Positions 13,916 to 23,800 of a DNA stretch of 64,000 bases are shown piece by piece. Below the pieces are notes generated by a model. That model made no database searches. It had not been told where the DNA came from and saw only the letters and a list, made by a program, of their open reading frames with translations. Every line of letters starts with the position of its first letter. Within the stretch, counting starts at the first letter, position 1. Source of the DNA: Populus alba. Lineage: Eukaryota; Streptophyta; Magnoliopsida; Malpighiales; Salicaceae. The stretch is taken from assembly GCF_005239225.2 (NCBI RefSeq), contig NC_133293.1, positions 15,778,333 through 15,842,332 of the forward strand. Reading direction: 5' to 3'. The position numbers and the translations under genes were made by a program.

Positions 13916-14160
13916 CGAGTGTGAAACGGAGTGGGAGAGAGAAAGAGAGGAATGACCGTTGAAGAGGAAAGCGAAAAAAGGTCCGTCTTGATGGGCTTGT
14001 TGGTGACTTATTGGGCTATCTCAGCTTAATTGAGCGGTCCATATGCTAATAAATGAAGCCCCCATCCCACAAGTCTGAGGCCCATCGTGATTTAATGTCA
14101 TGGACAAGGCAATGCAATAGAGGTTGATTTTAGTAATCCAGGTATTGTCTGATCTAGAGC
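13916..14160 (-). promoter_or_regulatory. SIK1 promoter with site II-like TGGGCT/GGCCCA elements
   Basis: Just upstream of the SIK1 start codon lie TGGGCT motifs at about 13991 and 14011 and a GGCCCA at about 14079. TGGGCC/T (site II) clusters near the start site are typical of broadly expressed plant genes. No convincing TATA box is visible. Confidence 0.45.
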
Positions 14161-14928
14161 CCATGGGATTTGTTCGATAGTTCCTAATTTTATGATAAAT
14201 AAATATTCAAAAGCTTTAAAACTCAATTTTTTCGATATATAAAATTATAAATACTTCACGGTGTTACAGTCTTTTGAATATCAAACTTCTTGTTGAAAAG
14301 GGCTCCTCTTTCTTTCAGCAACACTCGGGGTGTTGAATCAATATTTTCTCTTGTAAACCCATTCACCCTCACATTCAACAACAGAGAATTCAAAGCGTAA
14401 ACCAATTGACCTTGCAATAAAAAGGCTCCTCCCACAACTGCACTCGTGATGTTGAAATCGTGGGCTTTGATGATGAAGTCAAGAGGGAGGCAAAAACAGT
14501 GGTTTGTACCTCTGGAATGGTGAAGTTGAGAGAGAAAGCAACGTTGAGAGAGAGAGAGAGAGAGAGAGGATAAAAGAGAAGGAATTGAAGAGAATGGTTG
14601 GTTACAAGAGTTTATGATGTGGCATATATTTTAATAATATAAAACATCACAGGTTATAGCTTATCATCGGAAAATTTCTCGTCTATTTTGCACTTCAAAG
14701 AAATCCAAGCAGGCCAACCCCCTCTCCCATTCTCCCTCATATTTGGTCACGCCTTCCCTCGCCCTTCTTTTTATTTTTATTATTATTATTTTGTCGTTTC
14801 TTCTTCCGCTCTCCTTTTATGTATGTAACTCTAAAATAAATCTAGATTCAATTCAACCGTGACTAGAAACTTGGAGAAAATTCCCCATTTGTCATTAATT
14901 ATAGGTACGCTGTGTTGTTGAGCAAGGA
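14161..14928. other. Spacer with a short hairpin-bearing repeat remnant and a GA microsatellite
   Basis: At 14318-14336 CAACAC and GTGTTG flank a short GC loop. Related text (CAACATTC, ACTCGTGATGTTGAA) recurs at about 14372 and 14440, suggesting a decayed repeat. A GA run lies at 14547-14569. 14690-14928 should hold the promoter and 5'UTR of the COQ4 fragment. Confidence 0.4.
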
Positions 14929-15782
14929 ATGATAGGAGGAGGAAGAATCCAGCTGAAAGGGTGGCAACAGGCGGCCGTTGCTGTTGGTTCCGCGGTGGGT
15001 GCGTTGTTAGATCCACGAAGAGCGGATTTGATAGCGGCGCTAGGAGAAACAACCGGAAAACATGCTTTTGAAAGAGTTGTCGAAAGAATGAAGAAGAGCC
15101 CGGAAGGAAGAGTGGGTCTCTCTCTCTCTATCTCCCTTTGACTTCATTCTTCATCCATTTCCTGGGTGGTGGTCGTAACAGTAGTAGTAGTTTGGTATGA
15201 CTGAATTATTTATTTTCCTGAATGCATTACATAATATGCAACAGTCCTTATATATCCAGTCTTGTTACGCTGTGAATTATGAATCTTGGGTATTTTTTTA
15301 TATGATGCCAAATAATATCGTCAAACTGAAATTTTGACAGGAGCTGCGGGCTCTAAACTCATCATGCAATATCAAAGCGAATTCGTTTTGAAAGCAAGCT
15401 TTTAGCGAAGCATGTCATGAGTGAAAAATAACTCTAGCTTTGGAATTCTTTTTTATTTTTTTTTAATACATCTCTCTTTGGCTAAGATTGTGATTACTTT
15501 CATATGGACTCTTCACACAGACGCCTGAGGATTGAAATTGGTGTCATTCATTATAAAGAAACCTACTCTTCCTTTTTATCGTGTTGATAGGCACTTCTCT
15601 TGGAGAGACCTCGTGTCATATCTGCTCAAGTGGGCCATGCTTGGGATTTGCCAGCCAATACATTTGGTGCTGCCTATGCAAGCTTCATGGGATCCAGGAA
15701 CTTTTCCCCAGATGACCGTCCACCAGTTGACACTGCCCTATTAACAAGGAATAAAAAGGGACGACGAGGAAAGAATAATTAA
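14929..15782 (+). pseudogene. COQ4: Truncated COQ4 (coenzyme Q biosynthesis protein), first two exons only
   Basis: Exon 1 (14929-15111) encodes 61 residues including [20 protein letters not shown] and MKKSPEGR. Exon 2 (15591-15782), after an ATAG acceptor, continues in frame with [19 protein letters not shown] and [15 protein letters not shown]. The match to COQ4 stops there (residue ~107) and 17 unrelated basic residues follow (ending KKGRRGKNN) before TAA. Intact COQ4 is roughly 220-230 residues, and its second half carries the conserved HDxxH-type metal-binding motif, which is absent here and not found downstream. COQ4 supports assembly and function of the mitochondrial ubiquinone biosynthesis complex. 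The surviving half has no stop or frameshift, so the loss is recent or the short frame is still expressed. A functional copy elsewhere is expected. Confidence 0.85.
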
Positions 15783-16067
15783 AGGGGGGAAAAAAAGAAG
15801 CATTGGCAATGCTATTAGAAACAACATATTGTTCGGATGCTATATGTATCAGAAAAGATCCACCCGATTTTTAACAGATGCCCAGGCATCTAAATCCCAC
15901 GATCGTGATCGAATAGTTGAAACAACAAAGAGAACACAGGAGATATTACACCACATGATCCAACAAATTGTCATGGATCATATTGAAGATGAAAGCATGG
16001 TTTCATTCAAACTAAGGTTCACAAAGATCAACAAACAGAACTCCGTATGAAGACATGATTGCATGTG
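15783..16067. other. Spacer and presumed 3'UTR of the SPIRAL1-like gene
   Basis: About 280 bp between the COQ4 fragment and the stop codon of the SPIRAL1-like gene. A 73-codon plus-strand frame at 15829-16050 has no recognisable domain and is antisense to the expected 3'UTR; I do not call it a gene. Confidence 0.4.
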
Positions 16068-17415
16068 TCAATTGCTACCACCACCAAAGAGGTATCCCAA
16101 AGAAGATCCACCACCAGGAGCAGCATGGACCTTGGTTGACGGTCGATCCTGAACCAAGAAACAAAGTTCTTAGGTTGATAAAAACAACTTCAAGAAACAA
16201 CCATTTGTCGCTCATGAAACACAATTAAGCAGGTTATGTTAAAACAATTAAACAAGTAGCTTGTTGGCTGTTTAAAGCAACTTCCAGAAACAGTTTACAG
16301 AACCCTTTGAATGATTTAGAAATAACATTCATGTAGTTCCAAGTCCGCCTTCTTTCAACTTTCATATAATGTATCTAGTGAACCTTGTTCAAATGAAACC
16401 ATGAGAATACCATGCTGACAATATCGCTTGGAAACATGTAAATTGAGAATACAGAATGGCAAGAGCATAATTGAAAGTAGTTCCAGCCCAGCTCCTTGGC
16501 TCTAGGAATTTACCCCCACATCTCAAAACAAATGGCTAACTGGCACTATACGATCCATCTAGCTGCTTCTTGGGCCCACATTTCACAGCGACAGCTTGCA
16601 TGCGAGAGTTCCCAAGCCTAGTCCATCATAAACAATGAACAGTATCTAGTTACCCATTATACCATAACCCATGTACATCCAAGGCGATGTTGAGACACGC
16701 AGCTGCTTTCACAAGACTGAATTCCCTAGGGCTAAGATTAGGAGCCATATCTCCAATCACTGGAGAGGCACTCCGACTCCCAGAGGCATCTGAAGAGCGC
16801 TAGAAACCACAAAAATTTCACCCTATTGGAATGAGACCCAGAACCCTAAAACAACCAATAGCACTTCATACTTCTTAGGCAGCAAAAATGCAGTTTGATA
16901 GTTACAAAGACAATGGCATTCTTCCATATGTATTTACGCACATCCCTCTGCCATGCATTTTGCAATCACTCACAGGATAATGCATATCCATTTCCAAAAG
17001 ACAAGTGAATCTTGTAAAGAACTAATCAGGCATGCTAATTTGTCACAGAGAAGAACTGTGGCATGTCGTGAATCTGAGCAAATTGTATCCGCCTAAAATC
17101 AGCATGGACAATTGATAAAAACTGCTCCAAGAGCAAAGGTTTCCGGAATCATACCGTGATGAAGTTGCCAGCGTTCTGACCATCTGCCCTCAAATAATTG
17201 TTTGTGGAAGTACTGTTGATACCAGCAGGAAACTCCCTGTTAATTTCAGCTGGCTGAGGGGCTGCAGCAGGTTTAGGAGGAGGTGGATTGCTAGCAGGCT
17301 GGACCTCGCTTGGAGCAGCTTGGGCATTGTTTGTGCTAGCTTTTGGAGCCTCTCCACTCCCAAACAGATAGCCCAATGAACTCTGCCCTCCACCAGCGCT
17401 AACTCCACGACCCAT
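16068..17415 (-). CDS. SP1L: SPIRAL1-like cortical microtubule-associated protein
   Basis: Two coding exons, 17415-17155 and 16148-16068, give 113 residues, the usual size of this family. The N-terminus MGRGVSAGGGQSSLGYLFG and C-terminus GGGSSLGYLFGGGSN are the hallmark repeated SSLGYLFG boxes of SPIRAL1 proteins. The middle is Pro/Ala-rich (NPPPPKPAAAPQPAEINR) with conserved NNYxRADGQNxGNF before the intron. SPIRAL1 proteins bind plus ends of cortical microtubules and keep anisotropic cell growth straight. A 5'UTR intron is likely: ACAG just before the start codon at 17415, and an AAAAG/GTAGCTC donor near 18098. By position it corresponds to At1g69230 (SP1L2) and/or At2g03680 (SPR1). Its coding sequence is tail-to-tail with the COQ4 remnant. 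Confidence 0.95.
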
Positions 17416-18098
17416 ATTCTGAACTTTACATAGCACAAAAATTAAAACATGTCTTCCAGGAAAGAATGAAAATAACAAACAAATAAACTTATGGAAATGA
17501 AACGGCATGAGTCACAATAAGGATGACAAGAACCATGATTAATTACCTGCATAACACTCAGAAATCACACAAACTACTCTAATCACGGCTTGGCAATTTA
17601 AAAGATCTACAGACCCGTCAACCAATTTCTGAATAGCCATTTGAAATCAACAAAAATGATCACAACAGGGATAGCACCCCCTTTCAATCCCTTCCTAGAT
17701 AGCTAGCCAACACCCACATCATAACAAACATGATCACAAATACATGCATAAATACAAGAGACACAATTCATAAATACATTATGAAACTGAAAAAAAATGC
17801 GTGGTGATTTATATCACAACTACAATCATATCAACCTAGATATAACAACACCTAACTTTAATTTTATATATATATAAACAGTGATACAGAAGCCAGCAAA
17901 AACAAGCGAAATGCCTGAATCAAAAGGAGATAAGAACAACAGATCTTAACAAAACAAGTCAATCATCATCGAATCACAAAAATAGTGAAGAAAAACGTCA
18001 CGCCACATCACAGAGCTAGTGGTTAGAAGGAAGAAATTGGCAGCATCGATTTTGTATGTGAATCTGAGATCTAAAGACTCGGGGTTTCGTAGAGCTAC

Positions 18099-18230
18099 CT
18101 TTTGAGGGATCTGGATCTGATCTGCGAAGAGAGAGAGATATAGGAACCGCGGCTCAATTCAAATAGTAATAGTAACTGCTGAGGAAGTGAGGTAAAGAAA
18201 GCGATAGGTGACCGTTGTCTATTTATAGAC
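18099..18230 (-). promoter_or_regulatory. SPIRAL1-like gene: TATA box and 5'UTR exon
   Basis: Reading the minus strand, CTATAAATAGAC at 18230-18219 is a strong TATA box. The expected start is about 30 bp downstream (near 18190). A 5'UTR exon with a GA-rich leader then runs to a donor (AAAAG/GTAGCTC) at 18099/18098. The matching acceptor is the TTCAG five bases before the ATG at 17415. Confidence 0.65.
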
Positions 18231-19330
18231 TTCGGATAAATATTTATTTCGGCGAAAAAATAGTAGCAGCGCTTTCAATTTTTGAACGAATATAACAAAT
18301 CTTAAAATTGATGGGCCCGCTTTTTTCTTTTTCTTTTTCTTTTTCTTTTTTAATTTCCCGATGCAGGAATAATCTTTAATATTATTATATTATAAACAGA
18401 CATTTCTTTGATGATGGAAAAAAAAGACATAAATAAAAAAGAAAAAAGAAAAAATGAAGGTTTGTGCTATTCTCAGTCTTTCAATTATTATTCACTTTAT
18501 TAATTTGGTGTTTCATGATAATATATATAAAATATTCCGAATCAAACACAAATCAAAACCTGGTAAATCTTAAATGTTGAATTCATACAAACTTTGACAT
18601 TATTGATATTCTTCTTAAGGTTTGATTTTATTTTATTTTATTTTATTTTTGTATAAATAGATATTACATCCCAAAAAAATTGTTAAATTTTTTCATTTTT
18701 ATTATCTTGGTTTATTTATAAAACACTATTTTTTATGTTGTTGTTATTATAATACATACAACCAAAATGCAGACAAATTGGATGTGCTCAATGACAATCC
18801 TAAATACATGATGGAGAATGTCATGCAAAATATTTTTTTAAATAGTTTTTTATTTAAAAATATATATAAAAAATTAAACTTATTATTTATTTTTGATATT
18901 AATATCATTATAAAGCCCTAAAAAATTAATTTGATCTTTTTTAAAATTAAAAATATTTTTAAAGAATATTTAAAAACAGAAGGTTACGAATTCTTAAACA
19001 TGCTAATAGATTAAAGAAAAGAAGATTCATAGGTTCTCAACAATAACCGATGCAGAAATCTTAGTAACTTGTTTATTTAAAGATTTAATTTTATTTGAAA
19101 ATACATTTTCATCAAAAAGTTATACTAATTAAAATGTCATAAATACGAAAGAAAAAAAAAAAGAAATAGGAAGAAGGTTAATTTGGTCCTTGTGTGATTT
19201 GTTTTATGGGGGGTGCTGAGGGCAAGGAAGGGAGAAATTTACAACACCTGAAACGGGAAACTTGCTCCCTCCATCGAGCATTCACCGACCACTACACACG
19301 AGTTGACGGTGACAAAAAGTAGCCAGGGGG
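18231..19330. other. AT-rich spacer
   Basis: Contains a CTTTTT pyrimidine repeat (18322-18352), a TTTTA microsatellite near 18628-18650 and, at about 18830-18995, an AT-rich block of the same kind as the dispersed MITE-like family described below. No gene seen. Confidence 0.5.
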
Positions 19331-19385
19331 GCTTCAATATATTAGACATGGGGAAGGATTAATGACATATGCATCATGCACATGT

Positions 19386-19475
19386 TCTTGAACCATTTTT
19401 GGTTGGTTAACTTCCACCACATTTACATAATCTTGAACCATTTTTGGTTGGTTAACTTCCACCACATTTACATAA
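19386..19475 (-). repeat. Two perfect 45-bp tandem copies, open on the minus strand
   Basis: 19386-19430 and 19431-19475 are identical. On the minus strand they lie in a 64-codon open frame (19528-19334) and give two copies of a 15-residue unit, VNVVEVNQPKMVQ plus a two-residue linker. There is no recognisable protein family, and no splice context convinces me that it is a gene. A 45-bp unit keeps any frame, so the openness is weak evidence. Confidence 0.8.
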
Positions 19476-19529
19476 ATGAACCAGCCACCACACCGTTCAA
19501 GAACACGGGTCCTAGTTCTGGCTTGCACT

Positions 19530-20842
19530 AACTGCTCGCTTTATATTCTCGACAGCTTCTTCCACCATTGTTGCACAGTATGATGCAATGCTGCGTTTTT
19601 GTTTTCATGTCCAAAAGAGGTTCAGGGTAAGACAGCAAGATGGAGCAGTCAAGGACAAGCGAATATCGCTTTGGAGGAAAATATACAGACCGCAGAGGAT
19701 GTAAAGGAGCGAATTATGCTGCCACCATTTTCAATGGACCAGGATTGCATGGTTTGATTAGTTTAATGTCATCCTTTATGCTTTGCCTTTTCCAAATCAC
19801 GTATAAGATGGAAATGGTGGGCGAACCTGTTGAGAAAATATACCAGGGGCACTCTGCTAGTACTGGACAGCATTATTGCAGCAATAAAAACAGCTTTAGC
19901 AATTTTAGATGGAAACAACTCCATCGCACATGAGATACATGCACCGCCACCGCCAGAATCACCTGCATTTGCTAGTTGTCTGATTTCTCACCAGAAATCC
20001 ACAAACATGACCGGAGCTCAAGGCTCCACAGACATGGCTTGCCAATCGGAAGCTCCCGTGTGAAAAGTGAAAACTACGATGCAATGAGGAATTCAATCAG
20101 TTGCTTAGAATTTCCAAACTGTTCTAGCCTCCTGATTGCAGATCAATCGAACAATTATTCTTCATGAAAAGAAAAGTTGTTCATTTAACTGCAAGGCCAC
20201 CAGGACACTGTGAGGAGGTAGACAGTGGCCCTTTGGTTATATATTTGGCTTCATTAAATAACAGAGAAAAATTGATTTTTCTAAAAAAATTTATGATTTT
20301 AATATAAAAAATCTAAAAAATATATTTTAATATATTTTAAAGATAGAAATTATTTTATAAAGCATCTGGACTACAATCATAAACACCCCCAACAAGTTAA
20401 TAAAAAAAAAAAAGGATTTGACTTCAGAGTCCGAGAGAAGACAGGTTTTCGTCACAGCTTTCCTATAATTACTTGCCACGATTACAAAGTCAAAATCCAG
20501 AAGCCCATTACTGACCCATTGAAAATAAATGATATCCAAAAAAAGTACACCTAAAACAATACAATAGAAAATCGATTACAAAGGCCCATTCTTCTAAAAA
20601 ATTTACATTGGAACATCAACAGCACATGTCCATAGAACTTTGATGCACTCTGATCTGATGCAGGTAGCTGATATGTATACTGGAAAAATGGTTTCTGGCT
20701 CACCAACACGCCATCCATTGTCAGATCTGGTGTGATCAGATTCCATATCACGAAAAATGCAGGTCAGCATAAGGACCAGAGAGGAAGACCTGCCCTGGGG
20801 TGAGTCATCCAGGTTTGAGATGCAAAGTATGATGGTACATTA
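19530..20842. other. Gene-poor spacer between SPIRAL1-like and ASNSD1-like genes
   Basis: GC content is moderate at 19540-20220 and short overlapping plus-strand frames exist (19640-19933, 19830-20063), including a PPPPESP stretch, but none matches a family I know. 20270-20345 is AT-rich repeat-like. 20560-20842 is probably 3'UTR of the ASNSD1-like gene. A relic of a lost gene or a noncoding RNA is possible. Confidence 0.4.
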
Positions 20843-23800
20843 TCACGACCTGTTAATCACTACACTTCCTGCAGATGCTTGGTTTGCTGCACGATTACTT
20901 CCAAAGTTTTTTCGATTTGATTCCCTTGCAATTCTTGAACCAAACTAAAGCAGTTGCAGAACAATATATTGGATTAATAATCAAACTAAATGGATAGAAG
21001 TAGAGCTTCACATGAACAGTAACAAGCACAGTAGCTGTGAGTTACATCTAGGTAGTTAAGATAGTCCACGGTCTCCAGACCTGTGTTCCTTTTTTACTTT
21101 TGTAAATGCATTTAATCCTATCATAATATCCATCCTATCCATGGATCAGGCATGCAAAGCTGACTTAAATAGAAGCAAGTTGAAGTAACACAAACCTGGA
21201 TTGCTCTTTTAGGGAGAACAGCTGCCTCATGTAAACCAAGCATTTGTGCCACCTTCAAGAAACGTGAGGAGCAATAAACATCTGATCAGCATCAGTCAAA
21301 TAAAATAACAAATTGATGAAACCCTGGTGAGCAGGGATTGTTCGACTAACAGTTCCAAGAACAGGTAAACCTAGGAGGTTGTCTTAACTCTTAAGAAAAG
21401 TTAAGAGAGAGAAAATGAACAAAAGAATAAGTTAATAACAGATAGCACTGACCTCCCTGAGGATCTTCTTATCACCTGTTCCACTAGGTTGATCCAGGTT
21501 AGCAACCTCCCACAAAGGGATGTCAAGAAGCACCCTAATGACATCTTCGTCCAAGAAAGGAAATCTAGCCTGATGAAAGAAATTAGATGCTTGTTAATAC
21601 GTGAGAAGTATAGCAGACAAAGGGTGATGCATCTCAAAATGTTAGTAATACCTCCTTTCCATTATCAGCAATGCATCTGTCATCTCTCCCCATATTTCGT
21701 TTCCATATTCTCTGCATATCCAACTTCATTTCCTCATTAAGCCCATGCCAACTGTTGACAGCACATCAAATTATAAGAGAGACTACAAATGCACACATGA
21801 ACATTGGTGATTTTGTATTGATTTACAGTCTCCTAAAACAGAGACTTGGTTGATTAATGGTATTTGTGCATCAAGCCAAAGGTGTATCCAAATGAGTGCT
21901 ATACAAATCACTTCGGTAAAAACTCAACTATTCTAATCACGGCCTAGAAAGCATCATGAAACTTGAGCTTAGCAGGAACATATGATAGAATTGAATGCAT
22001 TTACAAAAGGAAACAGACCAAAAAAACAACAGAGTTTTACTTCACAGGATGCAGAGTTCATAATTGTAACTTCAGACTTCAGAGTAACACAGCACACTTC
22101 AATGTGGACATGAAATTACAATGTGCTAACTACCAACACAGGCTGAGAACATGAACATGGAACAAGCAGACACAATCTTAAGGAACTTCAATGTGGACAT
22201 GAAATTACAATGTGCTAACTACCAACACAGGCTGAGAACATGAACATGGAACAAGCAGACACAATCTTAAGGAATGACAGCACCCACAAGTTAGAATGTA
22301 CATGTTAAAACCATACCCGCCACATCTATATTTTGTTCTATGCCTTCCATAACCAGCACACTGCTCATCAGCACCCGAACCAACTAGGACAATCCTAGCC
22401 TCGGACTTGTACCTGAGGCGTTGTTGATTCTTGTCACTGTTATTGCTAGGTCTTTCAGAGACCCAACCATCACCACTTGCAGCCAACCACAAAGCAACCC
22501 CTATGTTCAGGTCCTGAAGCATTAAGCCACAGTGTAACTTCACATATACAGGGATGCGTACAAACAGAAAGTAGCATCACTGACAGAAAGAGGCATCTTT
22601 TAAAATTATCAATTAGCATGCTGATTTCTATTTTTAAATGGATGGAGAATGTTTATTGCTAGTAATAAATTAACAATACCATACACACACCAATGAAAGG
22701 ACCAGATGAAATGACGATCACATGCATATTTTATGTACATCACAAAATGCTCACAATTCCAAAGTTAATTCTAGTAAACAACATAATAAGCTAACTATTT
22801 AAATGCCTCCATGTATTCTACCAGAGCACCATATCACCCAATTCTAATAAACATGCACTTGTAAAATAAAACCAGATACCATATACGTGTTTGCAGGGTT
22901 AATAAGTGACATGACGTGCTTCATTTCCAAGGTCAATGTCGACAAGTCTGAATCAATCTCTACAAGCTTCCACCTGCATCATTGATCAACAGTGACTATA
23001 ATAGAAAGAATTCCAAAAAAAAGGGAACATCATTCTGAATAAAATAAAATGAAAACATGTGAGCAAACTTGGACCTGGTCATCAATGGATACACTACTAT
23101 TTAATCAACAAGAGGATGCATTCATAGCCAGGTCAAATTAACCTTGTGTTGGGGGGGGGGGGATGTTGTATGTTATACATGTTCCCTCTCTTGGGATCCA
23201 CAAATATTTACTGTTTTATGTTTTAAACACTATATTTGATTTGAAATTTGACTCATGCCAAACACCCTTTAATCTTTCACCTTAATTCTTTTTACACCCT
23301 TGATGCTTCATCCTTAACTCTTAACCCCTTAACATTCCCCTCCAATTTTTTTTGCCCCACACCAAACTCGACCTTAATGGAGATTTGAAACACAAACTTA
23401 TTTAAGATTCCAATTCAAGTTGTAGAGGTTTTTTCCTTCCACTGGAACTTTCCAGCAAGTGCTCGAATTTCATTCTCCATTTGCCATGCATAATATAGCA
23501 TCAAACTCTCCACAACAGCATCAAAAAGTGCTAGTGCCTTTAAATAACTGCACCTGAATGTTTTAGGATTTCCAGTAGCTCTAACCTCTCTTTATAAAAA
23601 AACTAGAAAATTTCCCATTACAAGACCAAGACATGGAATATTACATCAAAAGAGAAACATCTAATACTGTACCTTCTCAGTGGTGCAATTCTTCTCAGTT
23701 CCTTCACTCCTGCCTTGGCAGAGATTCTATCAGGAGCAGACTGACCATCAAAGCTCACATTAAGCAAGTCAATCCCATCTGCCACACAGGGAATTGGAAT

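Noticed and set aside
15829..16050. 73-codon plus-strand frame after the COQ4 remnant
   Set aside because: No family resemblance, no continuation of COQ4, and it is antisense to the SPIRAL1-like 3'UTR.
19640..20167. Overlapping short frames that might be a hidden gene or a methylesterase expected from Arabidopsis order (MES15)
   Set aside because: No alpha/beta-hydrolase motifs (no GxSxG, no HGxxxGAW-like block) in any frame; left as unexplained sequence.
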